64,000 bases of DNA, taken from contig NZ_KQ947984.1 in NCBI RefSeq assembly GCF_001513975.1, positions 1-64,000 of the forward strand, given 5' to 3'. Each line of letters begins with the position of its first letter. Positions within the stretch are counted from its first letter, which is position 1. The stretch comes from Streptomyces curacoi. Its GTDB lineage: Bacteria > Actinomycetota > Actinomycetes > Streptomycetales > Streptomycetaceae. Position numbers and translations under genes: made by a program. The notes under the pieces are model-generated. The model saw nothing but the letters and a program-made list of their open reading frames with translations, was not told where the DNA came from and did no database searches. Positions 7,920 to 19,344 of the stretch are shown piece by piece.

Positions 7920-9057
7920 CGGGGACCTCCATCTCGATCATGGTGCCCTTGCCGGGCGCCGATTCCACGGTCAGCGTGCCGCCGACCCCGCTCGCCCGGT
8001 CCCGCATGGAGACCAGGCCGAGGTGGCGTCCGGCGCGGCGTATCGCCTTGGGGTCGAAGCCGCTGCCGTCGTCCGTCACACGCAGGACTGCTCCGCTGCC
8101 GCGCCGGTCCAGGATCACGTCGACGTGCTCGGCTCCGGAGTGCCGCAGGGCGTTGTGCAGCGCCTCCTGGGCGACGCGCAGGACGGCCTCCTCCTGGGCG
8201 GAGGGCAGGGCCTTCACGCCGCGGCCGGCGAAGGTCACGCGCGCGGTGTGGGCGCGGTCGAGGACCTGGATGTGGGTGCGCAGGGTGGCGACGAGGCCAT
8301 CCTCGTCGAGGGCGGCGGGGCGCAACTCGACGACCGCGGCGCGCAGTTCGTCGGCGGCCTCGGCGGCGAGCGCGGCCACCTGGTGCAGTTCGCCCTTGGC
8401 GCGGGACGGGTCACGGTCGATCAGGGCGGTGGCCGCCTGGGCCGTCAGGCGCAGGGAGAACAGCTTCTGGCTGACCGCGTCGTGCAGTTCGTGGGCGAGG
8501 CGCGAGCGTTCCTCGGCGATGGTCAGCTCGCGGCTGCGCTCGTACAGGCGGGCGTTGGTGAGGGCGATCGCGGCGTGCTGGGCGAGGATGGAAAGGAGTT
8601 CTTCGTCCTCCTCGGTGAAGCCGCAGCTGCCTTCCGGCTTCGGGCAGTTCTTGTTCGCGAGGAACAGTGCTCCGATGACCTCGTCGCCGTCGCGGATCGG
8701 CAGGCCCAGGAAGTCGGCCATGTCGGGGTGCGCCGACGGCCAGCCCTCGAAGCGGGGGTCCTTGCGGACGTCCGCGAGGCGCTCGACCTTGGCCTCCTGG
8801 AGCATGGCGGCGAGGATGCCGTGCTGACGCGGGAGCGGGCCGATGGCCTTCCACTGCTCGTCGCTGACGCCGTCGACCACGAACTGGGCGAAGCCGCCGT
8901 GGTCGTCCGGGACGCCGAGCGCGGCGTACTGCGCGTCGAGCAGCTCGCGGGCCGAGGCGACGATCGTCTTGAGGACGTCGCGCACCTCGAGATGCCTGCT
9001 CATGGCCAGCAGCGCGGAGCTCACCGCCGCCAGGCCGGACCTGGGCCTTTGACTCAT
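7912..9057 (-). CDS. GAF-domain sensor histidine kinase (NarL-type, HisKA_3)
   Basis: A 381-residue soluble kinase with no membrane segment. A GAF domain occupies about residues 20-165. The HisKA_3 dimerisation region carries RLAHELHDAVSQKLF with the phosphorylated His near residue 190. The HATPase has N-box EALHNALRHSGA and G-boxes DDGSGFDP and HLGLVSMRDRA. It phosphorylates the response regulator encoded just downstream. A cytoplasmic GAF sensor suggests detection of an intracellular ligand, redox state or gas. The region upstream to 9384 holds no gene, only tandem 28-bp repeats. Confidence 0.94.
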   Translation of the reverse strand: MSQRPRSGLAAVSSALLAMSRHLEVRDVLKTIVASARELLDAQYAALGVPDDHGGFAQFVVDGVSDEQWKAIGPLPRQHGILAAMLQEAKVERLADVRKDPRFEGWPSAHPDMADFLGLPIRDGDEVIGALFLANKNCPKPEGSCGFTEEDEELLSILAQHAAIALTNARLYERSRELTIAEERSRLAHELHDAVSQKLFSLRLTAQAATALIDRDPSRAKGELHQVAALAAEAADELRAAVVELRPAALDEDGLVATLRTHIQVLDRAHTARVTFAGRGVKALPSAQEEAVLRVAQEALHNALRHSGAEHVDVILDRRGSGAVLRVTDDGSGFDPKAIRRAGRHLGLVSMRDRASGVGGTLTVESAPGKGTMIEMEVPGG

Positions 9058-9197
9058 GCCCTCACGGTACCGGCGGGGTGTGACAGGCGGATCGGACCTG
9101 TGACGGCGGCCGGGTGGGGCGCGGGACCTAGGGCTGTGGTCCCGGGTTCGGTCGGCGCCGGACGAAAGGCCTCAGGGGTGCGGCGTGTGGCCGTGGG

Positions 9198-9281
9198 CCC
9201 CGGCTGCATGGCCTAGGGCAAGAGGCCCCGGCTGCACGGCGTAGGGCAAGAGGCCCCGGCTGCACGGCGTAGGACGAAGGG
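9198..9281. repeat. Three tandem copies of a 28-bp repeat
   Basis: The units at 9198-9225, 9226-9253 and 9254-9281 each begin CCCCGGCTGCA. Copies 1 and 2 differ at two positions and copy 3 diverges in its last third. They lie in the 327-bp divergent gap between the sensor kinase and the SDR gene, where I see no ORF. Confidence 0.85.
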
Positions 9282-9384
9282 CCCCGCGGGTTTGCGGCCC
9301 GCGTCCGAGGCGGGGGCGGTGGCCCGGTTCCTACATTGGGCGCACCGCCGATGGGCGGCGGCCCGGGACGAGGGGACGGTTGTC

Positions 9385-10083
9385 ATGCCGGTAGCGATCA
9401 TCACGGGCGCCTCGAAGGGGCTGGGGCGGGCGCTGGCCGAGGCGCTGGCCGCGCGCGGCTGGGATCTGGTGCTCGACGCCAGAGGAGCAGAGGGACTCAG
9501 GGAGGCGGCGCAGGACGTGTCCGCGTACGGCACGCGCGTGACGGCCCTGCCCGGGGACGTCACGGACGCCGGTCACCGGGCCGCGGTGGTGGCCGCGGCG
9601 CGGGCGCTGGGCGGGCTGGATCTGCTGGTGAACAACGCCGGGATCCTGGGCGCCGAGCCCCTCGTACGGCTCGACGGCCATTCGCTGCAGGGCTTCCGGG
9701 CGGCTCTGGAGACCAATGTGGTGGCGCCGCTGGGGCTGCTGCAGGAGGCGCTGCCGATGCTGCGCGCGGCGTCGGCCGGTGCGGTGGTCAATCTGAGCTC
9801 GGACGCGGCGGCGGAGGCGTACCGGACGTGGGGCGCGTACGGGGCGACGAAGGCGGCCCTGGACCAGTTGTCGGCGGTCCTGGCGGTCGAGGAGCCGGGG
9901 CTGCGGGTGTGGTGGGTCGATCCGGGCGGGATGCGTACGAGCATGCTGGCCGCCGCCGAGCCCGACGAGGATCTGTCGGGGACCCCGGCGCCCGAGGAGA
10001 TCGCCCCTGCCTTCCTGCGGCTGCTCGACAAGCGCCCGGCGAGCGGGCGGTACACCGCGACCGCGCTGCTGGAGTCGTGGTGA
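9385..10083 (+). CDS. Short-chain dehydrogenase/reductase
   Basis: A 232-residue classical SDR. It has the NAD(P)-binding TGASKGLG motif (residues 7-14), the NNAGI motif, the catalytic Ser in VVNLSSDAAAE, and the YGATK active-site Tyr/Lys. The substrate cannot be inferred. The ATG at 9385 follows GAGGGGA. Longer in-frame starts add an Arg/Trp-rich, non-SDR extension. Its stop overlaps the queA start in GTGA, so the two genes are translationally coupled. Confidence 0.9.
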   Translation: MPVAIITGASKGLGRALAEALAARGWDLVLDARGAEGLREAAQDVSAYGTRVTALPGDVTDAGHRAAVVAAARALGGLDLLVNNAGILGAEPLVRLDGHSLQGFRAALETNVVAPLGLLQEALPMLRAASAGAVVNLSSDAAAEAYRTWGAYGATKAALDQLSAVLAVEEPGLRVWWVDPGGMRTSMLAAAEPDEDLSGTPAPEEIAPAFLRLLDKRPASGRYTATALLESW

Positions 10084-11216
10084 CCGTCTCGCTGCGGGTA
10101 CCGGAGGAACTGTCGGCGCGGATCCCGGCCGAGCAGCGTGGGCCCGGGCTGGACCGGGATGCCGTACGGCTGCTGGTATCGCGTGGCACCGAGGTGTCCC
10201 ACCACGCCTTCGGTGAGCTGCCGCGGGTGCTGCGGTCCGGTGATCTCCTGGTCGTCAACACGTCGGAGACGCTGGCCGCCGCCGTGGACGGGCGGATCGG
10301 GCACGGGGACGTGGTGGTGCACTTCTCCACGCGTGGGGACGACGGGCGGTGGGCCGTCGAGCTGCGGGATCCAGACGAGCGGGGCACCACGCGCGCGCGT
10401 GCGGGCGGGTCGGCGGGGACTGAGGTACGGCTTCCCGGGGGTGTGCGGCTGGTGCTGGAGGAGCCGCTGAGCGCGGGAAGCGAGCGGCTGTGGTGGGCGC
10501 GGGTCGGCAGGGTCCGGGGGGCTGGGGGCGCCGGCCTTGAGGAGCGGGCCGACAATCCGGGGGCGGTGATCCTCGGGCTGATGCGTGAGCACGGGCGGCC
10601 GATTCGGTACTCCTATACGGAGCGGGACCAGCCCTTGTCCGTCTACCGGACGGTGTTCGCGCTGCCCTCGGCCGACGGGACGGGCAGCGCGGAGATGCCG
10701 AGCGCGGCGCGGCCCTTCACGGTACGGATGGTGACGGAGCTGGTGAGCCGGGGTGTGCAGTTCGCGCCGATCACACTGCACACCGGGGTGGCCTCGGCGG
10801 AGGCGCAGGAGCCGCCGTACCCGGAGCGGTTCGCGGTGTCGGAGGCGTCGGCTCGGCTGATCAACGCGGTGCAGGCGGGGGACGGCCGGGTCGTCGCCGT
10901 CGGGACGACGGCCGTGCGGGCCGTGGAGTCGGCGGCCGGTGCCGACGGAGTCGTACGCGCGCATGAGGGGTGGACGGATCTCGTCGTGACCCCGGAGCGG
11001 GGCGTGCGGGTGGTGGACGGGCTGCTGACCGGGCTGCACGAGCCTCAGGCCTCGCATCTGCTGATGCTGGAGGCGGTCGCGGGCCGAGCCGCAATCGACC
11101 GCAGCTACGAGGCGGCGCTGCGCGGGCTCTACCTGTGGCACGAGTTCGGCGACGTGCATCTCATCCTCCCGGCTGACAACCCTCACTCAGCGCATTGCTC
11201 CAGCAACCGCCGGTAA
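10080..11216 (+). CDS. queA: tRNA preQ1(34) S-adenosylmethionine ribosyltransferase-isomerase QueA
   Basis: A 378-residue QueA homologue, the enzyme that converts preQ1 in tRNA to epoxyqueuosine with SAM. Family blocks include VNTSETLAA near the N terminus, the HFSTR segment, a central PFTVRMVTELVSRGVQFAPI with TLHTGV, VGTTAVRAVES, and GLLTGLHEPQASHLLMLEA. The first third is more divergent than in enterobacterial QueA. GTG codons at 10077 and 10080 are both possible; 10080 gives the usual 4-base coupling overlap with the SDR gene. No other queuosine gene is nearby. Confidence 0.88.
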   Translation: MTVSLRVPEELSARIPAEQRGPGLDRDAVRLLVSRGTEVSHHAFGELPRVLRSGDLLVVNTSETLAAAVDGRIGHGDVVVHFSTRGDDGRWAVELRDPDERGTTRARAGGSAGTEVRLPGGVRLVLEEPLSAGSERLWWARVGRVRGAGGAGLEERADNPGAVILGLMREHGRPIRYSYTERDQPLSVYRTVFALPSADGTGSAEMPSAARPFTVRMVTELVSRGVQFAPITLHTGVASAEAQEPPYPERFAVSEASARLINAVQAGDGRVVAVGTTAVRAVESAAGADGVVRAHEGWTDLVVTPERGVRVVDGLLTGLHEPQASHLLMLEAVAGRAAIDRSYEAALRGLYLWHEFGDVHLILPADNPHSAHCSSNRR

Positions 11217-11513
11217 GGCTGTTACTTGGCCGATGTGAGGCCGCCAATAGGGCTCAGATCACATACGAAGGGGATTAGGAGATAAAGCGCCCCTTTTGAG
11301 CGGGACCGACCCTCCCATCTGTCCTATTTTGCCCCTCCCTGATCCACTATCCAGGATCGTAGGTCACACCTTTGCCTGCCCATTTTGCGGCCGCTAAGAA
11401 TGGCTGACGTCGCTCAGCGCCGCGGGTTCCGCCCGCGGCGTTTGTGCCGGAAGCACCCGTGTCCCCCGACGGACAACGAGCGACCTCCCGCTATTCGAAG
11501 AGGTCCATCTGCC
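11217..11513 (+). promoter_or_regulatory. Long leader ahead of the transglycosylase gene, with a hairpin
   Basis: There is no gene in these 297 bases. A 9-bp perfect stem (11418-11426 with 11432-11440, loop TTCCG) followed by TTTG lies 73 bases before the start codon and could be an attenuator or the terminator of queA. Streptomyces cell-wall hydrolase genes often have c-di-AMP riboswitches. I could not recognise that consensus here, so this remains only a possibility. Confidence 0.4.
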
Positions 11514-12281
11514 ATGCTCAAAAACACCAACAACCGCGGTCACAGTCGCGCGCTGACCAAGCGGCACAAGATCGCGATCGCCGGTGTCGCCACGCTCGGC
11601 GCCGCCGCCCTCGCCTTCTCCGCCGTCCCCGGCAACGCCCGGACGACCACGGCTGAGGCCCCCACGGGCCAGGTGGCGTACAGCAGTGAGCAGATCAAGG
11701 ACGTCAAGGCCAGCGTCACCGACCAGCTCGCCGGTGCCAGCGTGAAGGCCGAGGAGATCGCGGCCAAGAAGGCCGAGGCCGAGGCCGAGAAGAAGGCCGC
11801 CGCCGAGGAAGCCGCGAAGAAGAAGGCCGCGGAGGCCGCCGCGAAGAAGAAGGCCGCCGAGGAGGCCGCCAAGAAGGCCGAGGCGGAGCGCAAGGCGAAG
11901 GAGGCCGCGAGCCGGTCCACGCAGCGCGTCCAGGTCAAGTCGGTCGTCGCCAAGAGCTACGCCAACAACCTCGACGGCTGGATCCGCGAGGCCCTGGACA
12001 TCATGAAGAAGCACGACATCCCGGGCACCTACAACGGTCTGTACCGCAACATCATGCGGGAGTCCTCGGGCAACCCGAACGCCATCAACAACTGGGACAT
12101 CAACGCCCAGAACGGCGTTCCGTCGATCGGTCTGCTGCAGGTCATCAAGCCGACCTTCGACGCCTACCACGTGCCGGGCACGGCCTGGAGCCAGTACGAC
12201 CCGGTCGCCAACCTCACCGCCGCCGCCAACTACGCGGCCGACCGGTACGGCTCGATCGACAACGTCAACAGCGCTTACTGA
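11514..12281 (+). CDS. Secreted coiled-coil lytic transglycosylase-like protein
   Basis: A 255-residue exported protein. Basic residues and a hydrophobic segment (about 18-42) form a signal peptide or anchor. A Lys/Ala/Glu-rich coiled coil follows (about 78-135). The C-terminal SLT-like domain (about 145-255) has the presumed catalytic Glu in NIMRESSGNPNAINNWD and the GLLQVIKPTFDAYHVPG motif. It would cleave peptidoglycan glycan strands outside the membrane. The ATG at 11514 is chosen because upstream in-frame sequence is not protein-like; the ribosome site (AGAGG) is weak. A strong terminator follows. Confidence 0.88.
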   Translation: MLKNTNNRGHSRALTKRHKIAIAGVATLGAAALAFSAVPGNARTTTAEAPTGQVAYSSEQIKDVKASVTDQLAGASVKAEEIAAKKAEAEAEKKAAAEEAAKKKAAEAAAKKKAAEEAAKKAEAERKAKEAASRSTQRVQVKSVVAKSYANNLDGWIREALDIMKKHDIPGTYNGLYRNIMRESSGNPNAINNWDINAQNGVPSIGLLQVIKPTFDAYHVPGTAWSQYDPVANLTAAANYAADRYGSIDNVNSAY

Positions 12282-12316
12282 GGCCCACGGCGGACCTCCG
12301 GGGCTCAGTGACAAGC

Positions 12317-12352
12317 CGAAGCGCGGCACCCCCTGACGGGTGCCGCGCTTCG
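12317..12352. terminator. Bidirectional terminator
   Basis: A 15-bp perfect stem (12317-12331 with 12338-12352) and a 6-base loop, followed on the plus strand by GTATGCTTTT. It separates two convergent genes. Confidence 0.92.
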
Positions 12353-12405
12353 TATGCTTTTCCGGCCCCGGTGCTCTCCCACCCGGGCGGGTTGGGTTTT
12401 CCGAC

Positions 12406-15000
12406 CTACTTGCGCATGACCTCGGGCTCGTGCCGGCGCAGGAAGCGGGCCACGAAGAAGCCGCAGATCACGCCGAGGGCGATCAGGGCGAGCATGTCCA
12501 TGGTCCAGGCGCCGACGGTGTGCTCCCACAGCGGGTCGTTGCTCTCGCCCTTGGCGGGCGGGCTGATCCTGTTGAAGTCCAGCGTGGTGCCCGCGGCGGC
12601 GACCGCCCAACGCGACGGCATCAGGAACGAGAACTGGTTGACGCCGATCGAGCCGTTCAGGGCGAACAGGCAGCCGGTGAACACGACCTGGACGATCGCG
12701 AACATGACCAGCAGCGGCATGGTCTTCTCGGCGGTCTTGACCAGGGCCGAGATGATCAGGCCGAACATCATCGAGGTGAAGCCCAGCGCCATGATCGGCA
12801 GGCACAGCTCCAGGAGCGTCAGATTGCCGAGGATCAGGCCCTCGTCGGGGATCGTGCGGCTGGAGAAACCGATCACACCGACCATCAGGCCCTGCAACAC
12901 GGTGATCACACCGAGCACGAACACCTTGGACATCAGATACGCCGACCGCGACAGGCCGGTCGCGCGCTCCCGCTCGTAGATGACCCGTTCCTTGATCAGC
13001 TCACGGACGGAGTTGGCGGCACCGGCGAAGCAGGCGCCCACCGCGAGGATCAGCAGCACCGTGGTGGCGGTGCCGTTCGGGACGGGCAGGCCGGTCCTCG
13101 GGTTCACCTCCGTGTTGACCAGCAGGTCCTTGTCCGCATCGATGAGCAGGCTCACCGCGCCGAGGACGGCCGGCAGGATCACCATCAGGGCCAGGAAGCC
13201 CTTGTCGGAGGCGATCACCGAAACGTAGCGGCGCACCAGGGTCAGGAACTGGGACATCCAGCCCTGCGGCTTCGGCGGCTTCATCGCCTGCATCGGCGGC
13301 ATCTGTACGGACTGCGGAGCAACCGCGTCGATGTCCGCGGCGTACATCTGGTAATGCTGCGAGCCCTTCCAGCGGCCCGCCCAGTCGTAGTCGCGGTAGT
13401 TCTCGAAGGCGGAGAAGACATCGGCCCAGGTGTCGTAGCCGAAGAAGTTCAGCGCCTCCTCCGGCGGACCGAAGTAGGCGACCGCACCGCCCGGCGCCAT
13501 CACCAGGAGCTTGTCGCACAGCGCCAGCTCGGCCACGGAGTGGGTGACGACGAGGACCGTACGGCCGTCGTCGGCGAGGCCGCGCAGCAGCTGCATGACA
13601 TCGCGGTCCATGCCCGGGTCGAGGCCGGAGGTCGGCTCGTCGAGGAAGATCAGCGACGGCTTGGTGAGCAGCTCCAGGGCCACGGAGACACGCTTGCGCT
13701 GGCCGCCGGAGAGGGAGGTGACCTTCTTCTCCTTGTGGATGTCCAGCTTGAGCTCGCGCAGCACCTCGTCGATGCGGGCCTCGCGTTCCTTGGCCGTGGT
13801 GTCGGCCGGGAAGCGGAGCTTGGCCGCGTACTTCAGGGCCTTCTTGACGGTCAGCTCCTTGTGCAGGATGTCGTCCTGCGGGACCAGACCGATGCGCTGG
13901 CGCAGCTCGGCGAACTGCTTGTAGAGGTTGCGGTTGTCGTAGAGGACGTCGCCCTGGTTGGCGGGGCGGTAGCCGGTCAGCGCCTTGAGCAGGGTCGACT
14001 TGCCGGAGCCGGACGGTCCGATGACCGCGATGAGGGACTTCTCCGGAACGCCGAAGGAGACGTCCTTGAGGATCTGCTTGCCGCCGTCGACCGTGACGGT
14101 CAGGTGGCGGGCCGAGAAGGAGACCTCACCGGTGTCGACGAACTCCTCAAGGCGATCGCCGACGATACGGAACGTGGAGTGGCCGACGCCCACGATGTCC
14201 GTCGGGCCGAGCAGCGCCGAGCCGCCCTTGGCGATCGGCTGGCCGTTGACGTACGTGCCGTTGTGCGAGCCGAGGTCGCGGATCTCCATGCGGCCGTCGG
14301 GCGTGGCGTGGAACTCGGCGTGGTGGCGGGAGACCTGGAGGTCGGAGACGACCAGGTCGTTCTCCAGGGCACGGCCGATGCGCATGACGCGGCCGAGGGC
14401 GAACTGGTGGAACGTGGTGGGGCTGCGGTCGCCGTAGACCGGCGGCGCCCCCGCGCCACCAGCGGGGCCCTGCTGCGCCGGGATGTGCGGGGCGGGCTGC
14501 TGCGGCTGCTGCCAGCCGGGCTGCGGCGCCTGCTGCTGCGGGACCTGGTGGGCCGGTGCCTGGTGCTGCGGAGCCTGGTGGGCCGGAGCCTGGTGCGCCG
14601 GTGCCTGCTGTGCCCAGCCGGCCTGCGCGCCCTGCGCGGCGTACGGCTGCTGCTGCGGCTGCTGCGGCTGGGCCTGTGGCGAGGCGACGGCGGCCGCGGT
14701 GCCGGAGAGGTTCAGGCGCGGTCCGTCGGTCGCGTTGCCCAGGTGCACGGCCATGCCCGGGCCGATCTCCAAGTGGTGGACCCGCTGGCCCTGCACGAAG
14801 GTGCCGTTGGTGCTGCCGTGGTCCTCCAGAACCCAACCGCGGCCGCTCCAGCTGATCGTGGCGTGCCGCCAGGACACCCTGGCGTCGTCGAACACGATGT
14901 CCCCCTGCGGATCGCGTCCGAGGGTGTAGGGCCTGGACGGGTCGAGCGTCCAGGTTTGTCCATTCAATTCCAGTACGAGTTCCGGCACTCCATGCCCCAC
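12406..15000 (-). CDS. FHA-domain ABC transporter, ATPase and permease fused (Rv1747-like)
   Basis: An 864-residue fusion resembling mycobacterial Rv1747. FHA domain 1 lies at about residues 20-100 (TLGRDPQGD, SWRHATI, GSTNGT). A Gln/Pro/Ala-rich linker follows (about 108-190), then FHA domain 2 at about 200-285 (IGRALENDLVV, SRHHAEF, GSHNGT). The ABC ATPase has GPSGSGKST, LSGGQRKRVS and IFLDEPTSGLDP. An ABCG-type permease has about six helices from residue 600. FHA domains bind phosphothreonine, so activity is probably controlled by Ser/Thr kinases. The exported substrate is unknown. The start is GTG at 15000. No kinase gene is adjacent. Confidence 0.94.
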   Translation of the reverse strand: MGHGVPELVLELNGQTWTLDPSRPYTLGRDPQGDIVFDDARVSWRHATISWSGRGWVLEDHGSTNGTFVQGQRVHHLEIGPGMAVHLGNATDGPRLNLSGTAAAVASPQAQPQQPQQQPYAAQGAQAGWAQQAPAHQAPAHQAPQHQAPAHQVPQQQAPQPGWQQPQQPAPHIPAQQGPAGGAGAPPVYGDRSPTTFHQFALGRVMRIGRALENDLVVSDLQVSRHHAEFHATPDGRMEIRDLGSHNGTYVNGQPIAKGGSALLGPTDIVGVGHSTFRIVGDRLEEFVDTGEVSFSARHLTVTVDGGKQILKDVSFGVPEKSLIAVIGPSGSGKSTLLKALTGYRPANQGDVLYDNRNLYKQFAELRQRIGLVPQDDILHKELTVKKALKYAAKLRFPADTTAKEREARIDEVLRELKLDIHKEKKVTSLSGGQRKRVSVALELLTKPSLIFLDEPTSGLDPGMDRDVMQLLRGLADDGRTVLVVTHSVAELALCDKLLVMAPGGAVAYFGPPEEALNFFGYDTWADVFSAFENYRDYDWAGRWKGSQHYQMYAADIDAVAPQSVQMPPMQAMKPPKPQGWMSQFLTLVRRYVSVIASDKGFLALMVILPAVLGAVSLLIDADKDLLVNTEVNPRTGLPVPNGTATTVLLILAVGACFAGAANSVRELIKERVIYERERATGLSRSAYLMSKVFVLGVITVLQGLMVGVIGFSSRTIPDEGLILGNLTLLELCLPIMALGFTSMMFGLIISALVKTAEKTMPLLVMFAIVQVVFTGCLFALNGSIGVNQFSFLMPSRWAVAAAGTTLDFNRISPPAKGESNDPLWEHTVGAWTMDMLALIALGVICGFFVARFLRRHEPEVMRK

Positions 15001-15186
15001 TGAGTAGTCCCCCGAGTTACCCCCATCGCAGGGAGTCTAGGGATGTCGAACATCGTCGGGAACTATTTCAGGCTCCGCCCCCTGACTGAAAGTCGGGCCT
15101 TGTGATGAGCACGCTTCTCCGCATCGACTGGTTCCGTTGACGGGGTTGAAACCAGCCCGGAGAGTGGTAATCCACGCGAGGGGGAC

Positions 15187-17341
<2,155 letters not shown>

Positions 17342-17471
17342 CGCACAGGTACCGGTGCGGCCGTGGCCGGAATGCAAGACTCGCGCCACCCGGCCGACAC
17401 TCACTGTTCCGTGTCCGCCAGCCGGACCTCAGGGGCACCGGGCACGGAGTGCCGGATACGGTGGAAGCACC

Positions 17472-18683
17472 ATGAGCGCTTCGCAGACCTCCGACATCCC
17501 CACCCTTCTCGTCAAGATCTTCGGGAAGGACAGGCCGGGCATCACGGCCGGCCTCTTTGACACGCTGGCCGCCTACTCCGTCGATGTGGTCGACATCGAG
17601 CAGGTCGTCACCCGTGGCCGGATCACGCTGTGCGCGCTCGTGACGCAGCCTCCGGCCGACCTGGAGGGTGACCTGCGGGCGACCGTCCACAGCTGGGCGG
17701 AGTCGATGAAGATGCAGGCGGAGATCATCTCCGGCCGCGGCGACAACCGGCCCCGTGGGCTCGGGCGGTCGCTGGTGACCGTGCTCGGGCACCCCCTCAC
17801 CGCGGAGGCGACGGCCGCGATCGCCGCCCGGATCACCAAGTCCGGCGGCAACATCGACCGTATCTTCCGGCTCGCCAAGTACCCCGTGACGGCGGTGGAG
17901 TTCGCGGTGTCCGGTGTGGAGACCGAGCCGCTGCGCACCGCCCTGGTGACCGACGCGGCGGCACTCGGTGTCGACATCGCGGTCGTCGCGGCCGGTCTGC
18001 ACCGGCGCGCCCAGCGCCTGGTCGTCATGGACGTGGACTCCACGCTGATCCAGGACGAGGTGATCGAGCTCTTCGCCGCGCACGCCGGCTGCGAGGACAA
18101 GGTGGCCGAGGTGACGGCGGCCGCGATGCGCGGCGAGCTGGACTTCGAGCAGTCCCTGCACGCGCGCGTGGCGCTGCTGGAGGGGCTGGACGCCTCGGTG
18201 GTGGAGAAGGTGCGCAGCGAGGTGCGGCTGACGCCGGGTGCGCGCACGCTGATCCGTACGCTGAAGCGGCTCGGCTACCAGGTGGGGGTCGTCTCGGGTG
18301 GGTTCACCCAGGTCACCGACGATCTGAAGGAGCGGCTCGGGCTCGATTTCGCCCAGGCGAACACCCTGGAGATCGTCGACGGGAAGCTGACGGGCCGGGT
18401 CACCGGCGAGATCGTGGACCGGGCGGGCAAGGCGCGGCTGCTGCGCCGGTTCGCCGCCGAGGCGGGGGTGCCGCTGTCGCAGACGGTGGCGGTCGGTGAC
18501 GGGGCCAACGACCTGGACATGCTGAACGCGGCCGGCCTGGGCGTCGCCTTCAATGCCAAGCCGGTGGTGCGGGAGGCGGCGCACACCGCGGTGAACGTGC
18601 CGTTCCTGGACACGGTGCTGTATCTGCTGGGCGTCACCCGTGAAGAGGTCGAGGCCGCGGACATGCACGACGAGGTCGGGTGA
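17472..18683 (+). CDS. serB: Phosphoserine phosphatase SerB with N-terminal ACT domain
   Basis: A 403-residue enzyme for the last step of serine synthesis, phosphoserine to serine. Residues 8-90 form an ACT-like domain (LLVKIFGKDRPGITAGLFDT), and a second regulatory stretch runs to about 180. The HAD phosphatase core has motif I MDVDSTLIQDEVIE (nucleophile and acid Asp), motif II VVSGGF, a conserved Lys, and motif IV GDGANDLDML. Length is typical for actinobacterial SerB. The ATG at 17472 has only a weak GGTGGAAG upstream, but the ACT domain starts immediately after it. A terminator follows. Confidence 0.96.
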   Translation: MSASQTSDIPTLLVKIFGKDRPGITAGLFDTLAAYSVDVVDIEQVVTRGRITLCALVTQPPADLEGDLRATVHSWAESMKMQAEIISGRGDNRPRGLGRSLVTVLGHPLTAEATAAIAARITKSGGNIDRIFRLAKYPVTAVEFAVSGVETEPLRTALVTDAAALGVDIAVVAAGLHRRAQRLVVMDVDSTLIQDEVIELFAAHAGCEDKVAEVTAAAMRGELDFEQSLHARVALLEGLDASVVEKVRSEVRLTPGARTLIRTLKRLGYQVGVVSGGFTQVTDDLKERLGLDFAQANTLEIVDGKLTGRVTGEIVDRAGKARLLRRFAAEAGVPLSQTVAVGDGANDLDMLNAAGLGVAFNAKPVVREAAHTAVNVPFLDTVLYLLGVTREEVEAADMHDEVG

Positions 18684-18707
18684 CCGGCCCCTGACGGCCG
18701 CCATGCG

Positions 18708-18742
18708 AAGGGGCCCGGCACCGCGAAGGCGCCGGGCCCCTT
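18708..18742. terminator. Terminator after serB, shared with sixA
   Basis: A 12-bp perfect stem (18708-18719 with 18731-18742) lies between two convergent genes. TTTCG follows on the plus strand. Confidence 0.85.
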
Positions 18743-18760
18743 TCGTGCGGGTCGGTCACG

Positions 18761-19279
18761 TCACTCGGAGGGGGCCCAGTAGTCGAGCAGCGTGGCCACG
18801 CCCGGCTCCAGCGTCTTCCAAATGCCGCTGAAGGAGAGCACGGCGAAGGCGGCGGCCGGGAACCCACGGCGGCTCATGCGCTCGCGCGCTTCGCCCTCGG
18901 CCGAGCCGGAGAGGATGTCGGCGAGCCCCTGCACGCCCGGGTTGTGCCCGATCAGCAGGACGTTCTGCACGTCGTCGGGGGTTTCGTTGAGCACGGCGAT
19001 CAGTTCGCCGGGCGAGGCCTCGTAGACCCGCTCTTCGTAGATGGTTTTCGGCCGGTGCGGGAACTCATGGACGGCGAGCTTCCAGGTCTCGCGCGTCCGG
19101 GTCGCGGTGGAGCACAGGGCCAGATCGAAGGGGATCTCGGTGTCGGCCAGCCTGCGCCCGGCCTCTGCCGCGTCCATTCGGCCCCGATCAGCGAGCGGCC
19201 GCTCATGGTCGGTCACCTGGGGCCAGTCGGCTTTCGCATGCCGGAAGAGGACAATCCTGCGGGGTTCTGCGACGCTCAT
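18761..19279 (-). CDS. sixA: SixA-type phosphohistidine phosphatase / histidine phosphatase family
   Basis: A 172-residue histidine phosphatase. The RHG-like motif LFRHAKADW holds the catalytic His at residue 14, and the second His lies in LIGHNPGVQ. Short members of this branch resemble SixA, which removes phosphate from histidine phosphotransfer proteins; other substrates are possible. The ATG at 19279 begins MSVAEPRRIVLFRHAK. The small membrane-protein gene upstream lies 65 bases away on the same strand. Confidence 0.85.
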   Translation of the reverse strand: MSVAEPRRIVLFRHAKADWPQVTDHERPLADRGRMDAAEAGRRLADTEIPFDLALCSTATRTRETWKLAVHEFPHRPKTIYEERVYEASPGELIAVLNETPDDVQNVLLIGHNPGVQGLADILSGSAEGEARERMSRRGFPAAAFAVLSFSGIWKTLEPGVATLLDYWAPSE

Positions 19280-19344
19280 GAGACCCAGCTTCGCATGAAA
19301 CAGGCCATGCGGCGCAGGGAGTTGACGTGCGGCTCCGGCCGTGC

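Noticed and set aside
9198-9281. Possible CRISPR array
   Set aside because: The three 28-bp units are contiguous with no spacers, and no cas gene is present anywhere in the window.
11385-11513. Longer N terminus for the transglycosylase starting at 11385
   Set aside because: The added 43 residues are Arg/Pro-rich, run through the hairpin, and would bury the signal peptide.
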